This document shows positions 35,704 to 45,259 of a DNA stretch of 64,000 bases, piece by piece. Within the stretch, counting starts at the first letter, position 1, and each line of letters opens with the position of its first letter. The DNA comes from JAHEJA01 sp965657215. GTDB lineage: Bacteria; Pseudomonadota; Alphaproteobacteria; Rhodobacterales; Rhodobacteraceae. The position numbers and the translations under genes were made by a program. The notes under the pieces were generated by a model. That model saw nothing but the letters and a program-made list of their open reading frames with translations. It ran no database searches and was not told where the DNA came from. The DNA lies in NCBI GenBank assembly GCA_965657215.1, contig CBFHNR010000011.1, positions 26,199 to 90,198 on the forward strand. Direction: 5' to 3'.

Positions 35704-35713
35704 AACCTATGTC

Positions 35714-36688
35714 TCACTTCCATGTCCACTTGGGTCGTCGCGGTACGCGAACCGCCAACATCGCGAGGATGATCGGATTTCTAAAGCGGTGCAGGTTAAG
35801 CGCCTCAAAGACGCCGATAGATTTTTCACCTTTGAGATGTGTTTCAACGACGGCTCTGTTGTAGAATGGGGCATCCAATAGATTTTGAACCTGCTTTGGC
35901 TTTTCTCCTACATCACAGCGCGTTTTACGGGTAACGGCCCAAAGGCTTTTCCTGAATGAGGTTTCTGGCGGCGGTGTCGTTATGCCTTGCGTCGCACCTG
36001 TCCTGTCAAATTGCACCGCATGATGGGTCTTTTGTCCATCGCGCAGTTCCAAATCATAAAAGCAGCTCGTTCCCTCTGACGTCGGAAATCGACCCCATGT
36101 CCAATAGTTGAAATCTTGTTCAAGGGCGCGAGTGCCAAAGTTCGCGTCAAAATATCCATGCCCTGACCACGTCCAGCCAGGCATGTTCAAGGCAACGTCA
36201 ATATCCGCAGTGGGGGCAAAGGGTCGCCACACATGCGCGCCGTCTTCCGTCAAAGGAAGCTCAGTATTTGTGATCCCTTTTGGGGTGATCGTAACGCGTC
36301 CTTTGATTTTGGATATCAGGGGGAGGCTGCTAATTTCGTTGATATCAATGATAAGCCGTTGTGTCGCCTCATCCCATGTCAAAGAGGACGGCCCAATCGT
36401 CAATTGATGCTCAGATTGTCGAAGGGCTGTGTGTCCCCTGTCTGTCATGGTGAAACGACCTTTAGGGCCGTAGGTTGCAACATTTATGCAAACGTTGTTT
36501 TGGGGGCTTTTGCGGCCTGACCACTTGTACCAAGGGGAAAACACCGACCCAATAAAGGCAATGATGGAAATGGCGCGTCCGCTAGTGGGGTCAACGCCGT
36601 CAATATACCACCATGCGTAGCCGTTGGGTGGAACGTCTATGTTGAAGTTAGGTGCTTGCCGATCTCCTCGACCGCGAGCTGGGCGCAT
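35714..36688 (-). CDS. crtC: Hydroxyneurosporene synthase (carotenoid 1,2-hydratase)
   Basis: The 324-residue protein matches CrtC: IIAFIGSVFSPWYKWSGR, WRPFAPTADIDVAL, WSGHGYFDANFGTRALEQDF and LDAPFYNRAVVETHL. It adds water at C1-C2 of neurosporene. The frame is open to 36940 inside crtD, but the family length fits ATG 36688; that start overlaps crtD by 52 bp, so a slightly later start is possible. Confidence 0.92.
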   Translation of the reverse strand: MRPARGRGDRQAPNFNIDVPPNGYAWWYIDGVDPTSGRAISIIAFIGSVFSPWYKWSGRKSPQNNVCINVATYGPKGRFTMTDRGHTALRQSEHQLTIGPSSLTWDEATQRLIIDINEISSLPLISKIKGRVTITPKGITNTELPLTEDGAHVWRPFAPTADIDVALNMPGWTWSGHGYFDANFGTRALEQDFNYWTWGRFPTSEGTSCFYDLELRDGQKTHHAVQFDRTGATQGITTPPPETSFRKSLWAVTRKTRCDVGEKPKQVQNLLDAPFYNRAVVETHLKGEKSIGVFEALNLHRFRNPIILAMLAVRVPRRPKWTWK

Positions 36689-38115
36689 AGCGTGGCCATC
36701 GGCACGCCCGCTCCGGGGTGCACTCCGCCCCCGACGAGAAAGAGGTTCTTGATCTTGGTCGTGCATTTCGGGCGTTTCAGTGTCGCCGTCAGGCCATGCG
36801 GGCTCTGCCCGTAAAGGGATCCGTCCGAGGCTGGAAAAAGCGCCTCGAAGTCTTGGGGCATGGTGAGGTTTTCCCGCGCCAAAGTTGTCTCTAAGTCGAG
36901 CCCAAAATGTTTGAGGCGATTGAGTGTTGTTGTTTTGCATGTGTCAAAATCCTCTGGCATCGGTTGGCGTTTAGAAAGCGGCGGGGCGTTCAGGATGATT
37001 TCAAATCGATCGATCTCTGGAGGGGCTTTGCCTTTTCCGCGATCTTGAGCGCAGACATAAAGCGTGGGATCGCTCGGCATTAGTCCGCGTTCGATGTCAT
37101 CAAATTCGGAATTTGGGGTATCTGCAAAAAATACATTATGATGCGCCAAATCGCTTTGCTTTGCTTTCGCTTCAAATCCCCAAACATAGGCAGAAAGGCT
37201 TCGACTGGCATTGCGGGCAGTTGGGGCGATTTTGCTGACCCCTTGACCGAGGCGTCCCGCGCTCAGCGCGCGCGGATCACCATTAAAGACAACGATATCT
37301 GCATCAAGCGTTTGCCCGTTCGATAGGCTCACCTGTTTTGAGAGATGTTTGTGGGTATGAATTTCGGTCGCCCATGTGTTGTAGGTAAATTCAGCGCCTC
37401 GTTCGCGAGCGATGGTTTCCAAGCTCTGCGCCAATGCGTTCATGCCACCTTGGATCGTCCAAACACCTTGCGCTTCGGCTTGCCAGACCAGCGACAAGAG
37501 GGCAGGGGATCGTTGTGGAATGCCGCCGACATATGTGGCGTAGCGCCCAAAGAGTTGGCGCAATTTTGGGTCGCTAAACTGCATTTCGAGGTGTTGCGAC
37601 AAGCTTTGGCGCGGTTGCATTTTGGAAATGATGTCAGGCCGCTCAGAGACAACTTTGATCATATCAAAGAGGGAGGGTGCCGCCGCCTTCATGACAGGTT
37701 TATCAAAGCTTTCAAAGAGCTGTTTGGTGTTGTCGAAATAGGTTTCAAACTCTGCCGCAGAGGCGGCGCCGAAGACCTCTGTGATGTCGTGATGCGTCGC
37801 TTCAAAGCTATCGTGAAGATCAAACTGAGTGCCATCTGGCCACCAGTGGCGTGCCAAGGTGTTTTGCCGCGTCAGGGCAATATGATCACAGATGTCCTCG
37901 CCAATATCTGAATAAAGCTTTTGAAAGACAGGCAAGAGAGTTAGGACAGTGGGTCCAATATCGATACGCCCGTTGGTTCCCTCAAGCGTGCGCATTTTTC
38001 CACCCGGTCCTGAGGCGGTTTCAACAACATGCACGTCGTGGCCTTGGTGTGACAGGCGCGCTGCGGTCGCTAATCCACCAATGCCGGCGCCGATAATGAC
38101 AATTCTCTGCTTCAT
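36637..38115 (-). CDS. crtD: 1-hydroxycarotenoid 3,4-desaturase (methoxyneurosporene dehydrogenase)
   Basis: The 492-residue flavoprotein has IVIIGAGIGGLATAARLSHQG at the N terminus and LFLVGGGVHPGAGVPMATL at the C terminus, and is paralogous to CrtI. It introduces the C3-C4 double bond on the way to spheroidene. It is divergent from crtE across a gap with PpsR-type sites and co-directional with crtC. Confidence 0.95.
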   Translation of the reverse strand: MKQRIVIIGAGIGGLATAARLSHQGHDVHVVETASGPGGKMRTLEGTNGRIDIGPTVLTLLPVFQKLYSDIGEDICDHIALTRQNTLARHWWPDGTQFDLHDSFEATHHDITEVFGAASAAEFETYFDNTKQLFESFDKPVMKAAAPSLFDMIKVVSERPDIISKMQPRQSLSQHLEMQFSDPKLRQLFGRYATYVGGIPQRSPALLSLVWQAEAQGVWTIQGGMNALAQSLETIARERGAEFTYNTWATEIHTHKHLSKQVSLSNGQTLDADIVVFNGDPRALSAGRLGQGVSKIAPTARNASRSLSAYVWGFEAKAKQSDLAHHNVFFADTPNSEFDDIERGLMPSDPTLYVCAQDRGKGKAPPEIDRFEIILNAPPLSKRQPMPEDFDTCKTTTLNRLKHFGLDLETTLARENLTMPQDFEALFPASDGSLYGQSPHGLTATLKRPKCTTKIKNLFLVGGGVHPGAGVPMATLCAQLAVEEIGKHLTST

Positions 38116-38134
38116 GCGGGCTCTATTTCCTATG

Positions 38135-38184
38135 TGTCATTGAATTGTTGACACATAGCTAAGATATGTCCAGTATAATTTACA
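38135..38184. promoter_or_regulatory. PpsR-type operators between crtD and crtE
   Basis: TGTCCAGTATAATTTACA (38167-38184) is an exact TGT-N12-ACA site. A second palindrome with 7-bp arms, TGTGTCA and TGACACA (38133-38155), holds TGT-N13-ACA at 38135-38153, one base longer than consensus. They lie in the 108-bp divergent gap. Confidence 0.55.
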
Positions 38185-38223
38185 TACATATGTTAACTTT
38201 AATTGTCACATTGGGGGCGCTGC

Positions 38224-39084
38224 GTGTTGAATAACCGAATAGAAGCTGCAATTCAGGCGAGAATTTGTAGTGTGTCGCGACGACAGCCGAGCCCTAATAA
38301 ATTGAGACAAGCTATTGATTACGCTGTTTTTCCTGGGGGTGCCCGTATTCGTCCAACCATTTTGCTGTCTGTTGCAATGGCCTGTGGGGATGACAAGCCG
38401 GGACTGAGCGATGCGGCGGCGGCCTCGTTAGAGTTCATTCATTGTGCAAGCTTGGTTCACGACGATTTACCGTGTTTTGATAATTCTGACATACGACGTG
38501 GCAAGCCAACTGTGCATCGCGCGTTTTCACAATCAGCCGCCGTTTTGGCAGGGGATAGTTTGATTGTGAATGCCTTTTCCGCGCTTGCGATGCAGGCCGT
38601 GGATGACCCAACTCGAGCCTCTGATTTGATCGCTATTTTGTCAAAATATACAGGATTTCCGGATGGCATTTGTGCAGGACAGGCATGGGAAGAAGAGCCC
38701 GTTGTTGATCTTGCTTCTTACCATCTGTCAAAGACGGGCGCTTTGTTCATTGCAGCAACCCAGATGGGCGCAAGAGCCGCAGGGGCCGATAGCGAGCCTT
38801 GGTTTGAGCTCGGCGCGCGAATAGGGCAGGCCTTTCAAATTGCGGATGATTTAATCGATGTACTTCAGGATGAAGCGCAAACAGGCAAGCCGTCTGGTCA
38901 AGATATCAAAAATGATCGCCCTAATGCAGTGACGGAATACGGTGTTGTGGGGGCAAAATCCTTGCTGAGGGATACCCTCGGAGGGGCCATTGCCTCAATT
39001 CCGCAGTGCCCAGGTGAGGCGCAATTGGCCAAGATGGTGCAAAAACAATCACAGCGCTTAATGGCTGTTGATCAAACAGTCTAA
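38224..39084 (+). CDS. crtE: Geranylgeranyl diphosphate synthase
   Basis: The 286-residue trans-prenyltransferase has FARM-type HDDLPCFDNSDIRRGKPTVH and second motif FQIADDLIDVLQDEAQTGKPSGQD. It makes GGPP for carotenoids and the chlorophyll tail. GTG 38224 was chosen over TTG 38203 because GGGGG lies 6 bp upstream and the family N terminus (NNRIEAAI) begins there. It joins crtF by TAATG. Confidence 0.94.
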   Translation: MLNNRIEAAIQARICSVSRRQPSPNKLRQAIDYAVFPGGARIRPTILLSVAMACGDDKPGLSDAAAASLEFIHCASLVHDDLPCFDNSDIRRGKPTVHRAFSQSAAVLAGDSLIVNAFSALAMQAVDDPTRASDLIAILSKYTGFPDGICAGQAWEEEPVVDLASYHLSKTGALFIAATQMGARAAGADSEPWFELGARIGQAFQIADDLIDVLQDEAQTGKPSGQDIKNDRPNAVTEYGVVGAKSLLRDTLGGAIASIPQCPGEAQLAKMVQKQSQRLMAVDQTV

Positions 39085-40190
39085 TGGCGGATGGCATCTC
39101 ACAATCTGGGGCTGGCTTTGGTTTGGCCCGTTGGGTGCGATCCCTTCGCAATGGGATTTATTCTAGCCTAAGGTTTCAAGATATTGCTGCGCGGCTGCCG
39201 ATTCTGTCTCGGGTGTCGTACAAAGAGGGCGAAGCTATCTTTCAATTGATGAGCGGATTTGTGGATACACAAGTTTTGCTGGGTTTTGTGCGTTTAGGGA
39301 TATTGGATGATATTGCCGAGGCTCCGCGTTCGCTGAGCTCTCTTGCCAAACGGGCGTCCATAGAACCCGACAAGATGGAGCTTTTGTGTCGTGCGGGGCA
39401 GGCCATTGGGCTGGTTCGGATCAAGAGGGGGAATGTGCAAATAGCACGCCGTGGTCTTTTGGTGCGCAGCCTTCCTGGGATTGCAGATTTGATTGATCAT
39501 CATACAGTGCTCTATCAGGATCTCGCTGATCCAATTGCGTTGCTCAGGGGGCAGTCTGATCCCGATTTGGCGCGGTTTTGGCCTTATGTCTTTGGTGCAG
39601 GGCAAGAATTAGACGCGGATCAAGTGGCGCGGTATTCGGGGCTCATGGCAAAGTCCCAATATATGGTGGCGCGCGATACCTTGGCTGTTCTCGATGTTGC
39701 CAAAGGGTCCACGTGGCTAGATGTTGGCGGAGGCAGTGGCGCGTTTTTGTCCGAAGTTGTCCGCGAGCACCCCACTGTACAGGCCTCAATCTTTGATCTG
39801 GCTGGCGCAAAATCACCAGAGTCGTCCTTTGGATTTCATGCAGGATCCTTTTTTGAAGACGATTTGCCAACTGGCTTTGATGTGATTTCCTTGATCCGTG
39901 TGTTGTATGATCATCAGGATCAAACGGTCGATGATCTGTTAGCCAAAGTTTACAGTGCACTACCTTCTGGTGGTCGGATAATTATTTCGGAACCGATGCT
40001 TGGTCACCCAAAGCCCAATCGGTTTGGGGATACCTATTTTGCCTTTTACACCCTTGCCATGAAAACAGGTAAAACACGCTCTCCGACGCAAATATCTGAT
40101 TTGTTGACGAAAAATGGATTCGAGCACATCAAAATCCATAAATCGAGCAGGCCGTTTGTGACGCAGGTGATCCAAGCTCAAAAAAGTTAA
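39084..40190 (+). CDS. crtF: Hydroxyneurosporene O-methyltransferase
   Basis: The 368-residue SAM methyltransferase has a dimerisation/winged-helix N-terminal part and the SAM motif STWLDVGGGSGAFLSEV, then FDVISLIRVLYDH and IIISEPMLG. It O-methylates 1-hydroxyneurosporene. It is coupled to crtE; 96 bp separate it from bchC, holding two operators. Confidence 0.94.
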   Translation: MADGISQSGAGFGLARWVRSLRNGIYSSLRFQDIAARLPILSRVSYKEGEAIFQLMSGFVDTQVLLGFVRLGILDDIAEAPRSLSSLAKRASIEPDKMELLCRAGQAIGLVRIKRGNVQIARRGLLVRSLPGIADLIDHHTVLYQDLADPIALLRGQSDPDLARFWPYVFGAGQELDADQVARYSGLMAKSQYMVARDTLAVLDVAKGSTWLDVGGGSGAFLSEVVREHPTVQASIFDLAGAKSPESSFGFHAGSFFEDDLPTGFDVISLIRVLYDHQDQTVDDLLAKVYSALPSGGRIIISEPMLGHPKPNRFGDTYFAFYTLAMKTGKTRSPTQISDLLTKNGFEHIKIHKSSRPFVTQVIQAQKS

Positions 40191-40199
40191 TCGGCGCTG

Positions 40200-40243
40200 T
40201 GTCAAAAAAAATTGACAGATTGAATTGTCAGGTTAAACTAACA
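40200..40243 (+). promoter_or_regulatory. bchC: bchC promoter with classical paired PpsR/CrtJ operators
   Basis: TGTCAAAAAAAATTGACA (40200-40217) and TGTCAGGTTAAACTAACA (40226-40243) are separated by exactly 8 bp, the arrangement known for CrtJ at Rhodobacter capsulatus bchC. TTGACA (40212-40217) and TAAACT (40234-40239), 16 bp apart, could be the -35 and -10 boxes, so the operators overlap both. Confidence 0.85.
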
Positions 40244-40286
40244 CTTAAGGCGACTCTATATAATCGCTATGACTTAGGGAGCTACC

Positions 40287-41228
40287 ATGCGTACGTCAGC
40301 CGTCCTATTGCAGGGACCAAAGCAGCTATCACTTCAAGATGTCGGATTAATCGATCCAGTGGCTGGTGATGTCGTCGTGCGTGTGCATCATTCTGGTATT
40401 TCTACAGGAACTGAGAAATTGCTTTGGACGGGGGATATGCCACCGTTTCCAGGGTTAGGATATCCATTGGTTCCCGGCTACGAAGCTGTTGGGGAGGTCG
40501 TTGAGGCCACGCCATCTTCGTCTCTTGCCGTTGGTGATTTTGTGTTTGTTCCAGGTTCTAGTGGATTCACTGAGGCCAAAGGGTTGTTCGGAGCAAGCGC
40601 CAATTTCCTCGTCACGAAATCAGATCGGATCACGAAAATTGATCCAGGGTTGGGTGAGCTTGGCACGTTGATGGCCTTGGCGGCAACGGCGCGTCATGCA
40701 TTGGCGGGTCTGACCGTTGATCTACCAGAGCTTATTATTGGTCACGGTGTTTTGGGGCGTCTCTTAGCTCGCCTAACTGTGATTGCAGGAGGCAAGCCAC
40801 CGACAGTTTGGGAGATTGATCCGCGCCGTATGGACGGGGCTGTTGGCTATGAGGTGATGCATCCTGACCGGGATGATCGCTCTGATTACAGCGTTATTTA
40901 TGATGCCTCTGGATCAACCGATCAGATGGATAATTGGATTAAACGATGCGCACATGGCGCGGAAATTGTTCTAGCGGGCTTTTATGCGGATCGCATTAAT
41001 TTTGCATTTCCTTTTGCGTTTATGCGCGAAATCAAGCTGCGCATTGCGGCTGAATGGACCCCTGATGACATGATGGCAATCAATTCCCTCGTGGATATGG
41101 GTGCCTTGTCTTTGGATGGATTAATCACACATCGCGCACCTGCGCATATGGCAACCCAAGCATATACGGATGCGTTTGAGGACGTGGAATGCTGCAAAAT
41201 GGTGCTCGACTGGAGGGCTATGCAATGA
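40287..41228 (+). CDS. bchC: 3-hydroxyethyl bacteriochlorophyllide a dehydrogenase
   Basis: The 313-residue medium-chain dehydrogenase-like protein has HHSGISTGTEKLLWTGDMPPFPGLGYPLVPGYEAVG and LIIGHGVLGRLLARL. It oxidises the C3 hydroxyethyl to acetyl with NAD+. TTAGGGAG precedes the ATG. The stop overlaps bchX (ATGA). Confidence 0.95.
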   Translation: MRTSAVLLQGPKQLSLQDVGLIDPVAGDVVVRVHHSGISTGTEKLLWTGDMPPFPGLGYPLVPGYEAVGEVVEATPSSSLAVGDFVFVPGSSGFTEAKGLFGASANFLVTKSDRITKIDPGLGELGTLMALAATARHALAGLTVDLPELIIGHGVLGRLLARLTVIAGGKPPTVWEIDPRRMDGAVGYEVMHPDRDDRSDYSVIYDASGSTDQMDNWIKRCAHGAEIVLAGFYADRINFAFPFAFMREIKLRIAAEWTPDDMMAINSLVDMGALSLDGLITHRAPAHMATQAYTDAFEDVECCKMVLDWRAMQ

Positions 41229-42232
41229 AAGATGACGTTCCAAATTTAAAAGACTATTCGGACCGCTTGCGGGATGAGGCCAATATGGATTTGGCTGATC
41301 TTCAGGCTGAAAAGGGCGAAGTCACCAAGAAAACGCAAATCATCGCGATTTATGGCAAGGGTGGCATTGGGAAATCATTCACCTTGGCGAACCTGTCTCA
41401 CATGATGGCTGAAATGGGCAAACGTGTTTTGCTGATTGGATGTGATCCGAAATCTGACACCACCTCGCTATTATTTGGCGGCAAAGCCTGTCCCACCATT
41501 ATTGAAACCTCAACGCGCAAAAAACTTGCGGGCGAAGAGGTCAAAATTGGGGATGTTTGCTTCAAACGCGGCGGCGTCTTTGCCATGGAATTGGGCGGAC
41601 CCGAAGTTGGCCGTGGTTGCGGTGGTCGTGGGATTATCCACGGATTTGAACTACTGGAAAAGCTTGGCTTTCACGACTGGGATTTTGATTACGTCCTTTT
41701 GGATTTCTTAGGTGACGTTGTCTGCGGCGGTTTTGGATTGCCCATCGCGCGGGACATGGCGCAAAAAGTGATCCTTGTTGGATCAAATGATCTTCAATCG
41801 CTCTATGTCGCCAATAACGTCTGCTCTGCCGTGGAATATTTCCGCAAACTCGGCGGAAACGTTGGTGTCGCTGGTTTGGTGATCAACAAAGATGACGGCT
41901 CAGGTGAGGCAGCGGCCTTTGCCAAAGCAGCCGATATTCCAGTTCTCGCATCGATCCCACAAGACGACGACTTACGTAAAAAATCTGCGAATTATCAAAT
42001 TGTTGGTTCCTCCCAAAGCCAATGGGGCAGCTTGTTTGCCGAACTCGCAGAGGCGGTCGCAGGGGCCCCCCCAGTGCGACCGCAACCATTAGATCAAGAC
42101 GGGCTTCTAGGCTTGTTCGATAGCAAAGAAACAGGAGGGGACTTTGTTCTCGTGCCTGCGTCAGACGAGGACATGCGTGGAAAATATGCGAAGCCCAAGC
42201 AATCCTTAGAAGTCATCTATGACGAGGTTTAA
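41225..42232 (+). CDS. bchX: Chlorophyllide a reductase iron protein subunit X
   Basis: The 335-residue NifH-like protein has P-loop IYGKGGIGKSFTLANLS, GPEVGRGCGGRGI and LLDFLGDVVCGGFGLP. It passes electrons to BchYZ to reduce ring B of chlorophyllide. ATG 41225, overlapping the bchC stop, fits better than the in-frame codon at 41189. It directly abuts bchY. Confidence 0.97.
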   Translation: MKDDVPNLKDYSDRLRDEANMDLADLQAEKGEVTKKTQIIAIYGKGGIGKSFTLANLSHMMAEMGKRVLLIGCDPKSDTTSLLFGGKACPTIIETSTRKKLAGEEVKIGDVCFKRGGVFAMELGGPEVGRGCGGRGIIHGFELLEKLGFHDWDFDYVLLDFLGDVVCGGFGLPIARDMAQKVILVGSNDLQSLYVANNVCSAVEYFRKLGGNVGVAGLVINKDDGSGEAAAFAKAADIPVLASIPQDDDLRKKSANYQIVGSSQSQWGSLFAELAEAVAGAPPVRPQPLDQDGLLGLFDSKETGGDFVLVPASDEDMRGKYAKPKQSLEVIYDEV

Positions 42233-43783
42233 ATGAACGACGAGGTCACATATCAGGACACACCTTCAGGTGGTGATCCAGTCGGAGAGACAGCCTCTGT
42301 TGCTCATGTCGACGGCGTGAGCTGTCATTCGACGGACCTCAAATCGGGGTTGGTTCAGAATTCCAAAAATGCGGATATTTTGGAAAAATACGCCCAAGAT
42401 TATCCAGTTGGACCGCATGACAAACCACAATCAATGTGTCCTGCCTTTGGATCCCTCAGAGTCGGGCTTAGAATGCGTCGTGTGGCCACTGTGTTGTCTG
42501 GCTCGGCTTGCTGTGTCTATGGCCTGAGCTTTGTAAGCCACTTTTACGGCGCGCGTCGCTCTGTTGGATATGTGCCTTTTGACTCGGAATCCCTGGTGAC
42601 AGGCAAGCTATTCGAAGACATTCGCGACTCTGTTCACGAATTGGCGGATCCTGATTTATATGACGCGATTGTTGTGACCAACCTATGCGTGCCAACTGCT
42701 AGCGGTGTGCCTTTGAGGTTATTGCCGAATGAAATCAACGGGGTACGCATTATCGGGATCGATGTTCCGGGATTTGGTGTTCCGACCCATGCAGAGGCCA
42801 AAGATATCCTTGCTGGGGCGATGCTCAATTTCGCCCGTCAAGAAGCCGAAGCGGGTCCAGTCCAAGCCCCATCTGGAGGGCGCACAGATCGTCCAACTGT
42901 TGCTTTGTTGGGAGAAATGTTTCCAGCAGACCCAATGGTTATCGGGGGTATGTTGGCTCCGATGGGACTGGCGGCTGGTCCTGTTTTGCCGGCGCGTGAA
43001 TGGCGTGAAATGTATGCCGCCCTTGATTGCGGCGCTGTTGCAGCCATTCACCCATTCTACACCGCAACTCTGAGAGAGTTCAAAGCGGCCGGTCGCCCTG
43101 CGATCGGGAGCGCGCCTGTTGGATATGACGGCACGGCGGAGTGGCTCAAGAATATCGGCGAGGCCTTTGGTGTCGCTCAAGACAAAATTGCAGAGGCCCA
43201 GAACGCAGTCCTTCCTGCGATCCAAGGCGCGCTTGCGGCGCATCAGATATCGGGTCGCATTACTGTTTCAGGATATGAGGGTAGCGAATTGATTGTTGCG
43301 CGTCTGTTGATCGACAGTGGCGCAGATGTTCCTTATGTTGGAACGGCCTGTCCCAAGACTGAGATGTCGCAAGCCGACGCCGATTGGTTGACCTCCAAAG
43401 GATGTGTTGTCAAATTCCGCGCCTCTCTCGAAGATGACTTGGCGGCCGTGGACGCATTTGAACCTGATCTTGCGATTGGGACCACACCTTTGGTTCAAGC
43501 CGTCAAAGAAAAAGGGCGCTCCGCGCTCTATTTCACAAATCTGGTCTCTGCACGCCCCTTGATGGGACCCGCAGGCGCAGGAAGCTTGGCACAAGTGATC
43601 AATACTGCGATCAAAGGTGGGGATCGCATGGCCGAAATGCATGCCTTTTTCGAAGGTGTCGGTCATAGCGATACCGCGGGTGTCTGGGAAGGCGCGCCGA
43701 ATTTGCGCCCTGATTTCCGCGCTCAGAACCTCAAGAAAATCGAAAAAGCCGCACGTGTCGCCAAAGCGCAGGAGATGATCTGA
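42233..43783 (+). CDS. bchY: Chlorophyllide a reductase subunit Y
   Basis: The 516-residue nitrogenase-like alpha subunit has cluster cysteine regions QSMCPAFGSLRVGL, SGSACCVYGLSF and VVTNLCVPTASG. It forms the catalytic component with BchZ. The stop forms TGATG with bchZ. Confidence 0.96.
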   Translation: MNDEVTYQDTPSGGDPVGETASVAHVDGVSCHSTDLKSGLVQNSKNADILEKYAQDYPVGPHDKPQSMCPAFGSLRVGLRMRRVATVLSGSACCVYGLSFVSHFYGARRSVGYVPFDSESLVTGKLFEDIRDSVHELADPDLYDAIVVTNLCVPTASGVPLRLLPNEINGVRIIGIDVPGFGVPTHAEAKDILAGAMLNFARQEAEAGPVQAPSGGRTDRPTVALLGEMFPADPMVIGGMLAPMGLAAGPVLPAREWREMYAALDCGAVAAIHPFYTATLREFKAAGRPAIGSAPVGYDGTAEWLKNIGEAFGVAQDKIAEAQNAVLPAIQGALAAHQISGRITVSGYEGSELIVARLLIDSGADVPYVGTACPKTEMSQADADWLTSKGCVVKFRASLEDDLAAVDAFEPDLAIGTTPLVQAVKEKGRSALYFTNLVSARPLMGPAGAGSLAQVINTAIKGGDRMAEMHAFFEGVGHSDTAGVWEGAPNLRPDFRAQNLKKIEKAARVAKAQEMI

Positions 43784-45255
43784 TGTTTGTTTTGGATCAT
43801 GATCGGGCTGGTGGATATTGGGGGGCAATCTACGCCTTTTGCGCGGTTAAAGGATTGCAAGTTGTGATCGACGGGCCTGTGGGCTGTGAAAACCTACCCG
43901 TGACATCGGTTTTGCACTACACAGACGCCTTGCCGCCGCATGAATTGCCGATTGTGGTCACAGGACTTGGCGAAGAAGAGCTTGGCCGCGATGGGACCGA
44001 GGGGGCTATGAAACGGGCATGGGATACACTTGATCCTGCGCTGCCTGCGGTTGTGGTCACGGGATCGATTGCCGAAATGATCGGGGGCGGTGTCACGCCC
44101 CAAGGAACCAATCTTCAGCGATTTTTACCGCGCACCATTGATGAGGATCAATGGCAATCCGCGGATCGCGCGATGACATGGATTTTCACGGAATTTGGGA
44201 TGACCAAGGGGCGGATGCCCCCTGAGAAAAAGCGCGAAGAGGGTGCAACACCGCGGGTCAATATCCTTGGCCCGATGTATGGCACGTTCAATATGCCAAG
44301 CGATCTTGCGGAAATTCGCCGTCTGGTCGAAGGCATCGGAGCCGAAGTGAATATGGTGATGCCTTTGGGTGCGCATGTGGCTGACATGCGCAATTTGGTG
44401 AATGCAGATGTGAACATCTGTATGTACCGCGAATTTGGTCGTGGATTATGCGAAGTTCTAGGCAAGCCTTATCTTCAGGCGCCAATTGGTGTGGATAGCA
44501 CTACGAAATTCTTGCGCAGTTTGGGAGAGCTATTGGGATTAGATCCTGAGCCCTTTATTGAACAAGAAAAGCATTCCACTTTGAAACCCGTTTGGGATTT
44601 GTGGCGCTCTGTAACGCAGGATTTCTTTGGCACTGCGAATTTTGCAATTGTTGCCAGTGATACCTATGCGCGCGGAATAACCAATTACCTCCAAGAGGAT
44701 CTGGGATTTCCCTGCGCCTTTTCCATTGGTCGCATTGCGGGCGCAAAGACGGATAATCATAACGTTCGTCAGCTTTTGCATCAGCACCGTCCTCTCGTTG
44801 TCTTTGGATCGGTGAATGAGAAAATGTATCTCGCTGATTTAAAAGCCGCCCATGGTCCGCAGCCCTCGTTTATTCCCGCCTCTTTCCCGGGTGCGGTTAT
44901 TCGACGAGCAACTGGGACGCCTATGATGGGCTACGCAGGGGCGACTTATGTTTTACAAGAATTATGCAATGGTCTGTTTGATGCCTTGTTCCATATTCTG
45001 CCTCTGGCAAGCGACATGGACGCAGTTGAGGCAACACCCACAACATTGAAACGCGATCTCGCGTGGGCCGCTGATGCGCAGCAAGAATTGGACCGCATCG
45101 TCGCCTCACACCCAATTTTAACCAGAATTTCAGCAGCAAAACGTCTTCGTGACGCAGCAGAAGCACAAACGCTTCAGGCTGGTCAGGACTGCGTTGTGCT
45201 TAAAACTGTGACTGCCTTGGATTCCCAAGGTGGTTCATCATTTAACGGAGGATAA
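43783..45255 (+). CDS. bchZ: Chlorophyllide a reductase subunit Z
   Basis: The 490-residue nitrogenase-like beta subunit starts LDHDRAGGYWGAIYAFCAVKG and carries GPVGCENLPVTSVLHYTDALP. It completes the BchXYZ reductase. Its 3' end sits just before pufQ, and in Rhodobacter the puf promoter lies within this end. Confidence 0.96.
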   Translation: MFVLDHDRAGGYWGAIYAFCAVKGLQVVIDGPVGCENLPVTSVLHYTDALPPHELPIVVTGLGEEELGRDGTEGAMKRAWDTLDPALPAVVVTGSIAEMIGGGVTPQGTNLQRFLPRTIDEDQWQSADRAMTWIFTEFGMTKGRMPPEKKREEGATPRVNILGPMYGTFNMPSDLAEIRRLVEGIGAEVNMVMPLGAHVADMRNLVNADVNICMYREFGRGLCEVLGKPYLQAPIGVDSTTKFLRSLGELLGLDPEPFIEQEKHSTLKPVWDLWRSVTQDFFGTANFAIVASDTYARGITNYLQEDLGFPCAFSIGRIAGAKTDNHNVRQLLHQHRPLVVFGSVNEKMYLADLKAAHGPQPSFIPASFPGAVIRRATGTPMMGYAGATYVLQELCNGLFDALFHILPLASDMDAVEATPTTLKRDLAWAADAQQELDRIVASHPILTRISAAKRLRDAAEAQTLQAGQDCVVLKTVTALDSQGGSSFNGG

Positions 45256-45259
45256 TCCC

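Noticed and set aside
36689..36940. N-terminal extension of the crtC frame
   Set aside because: It lies entirely inside crtD and encodes low-complexity, Arg/Pro-rich sequence unlike CrtC.
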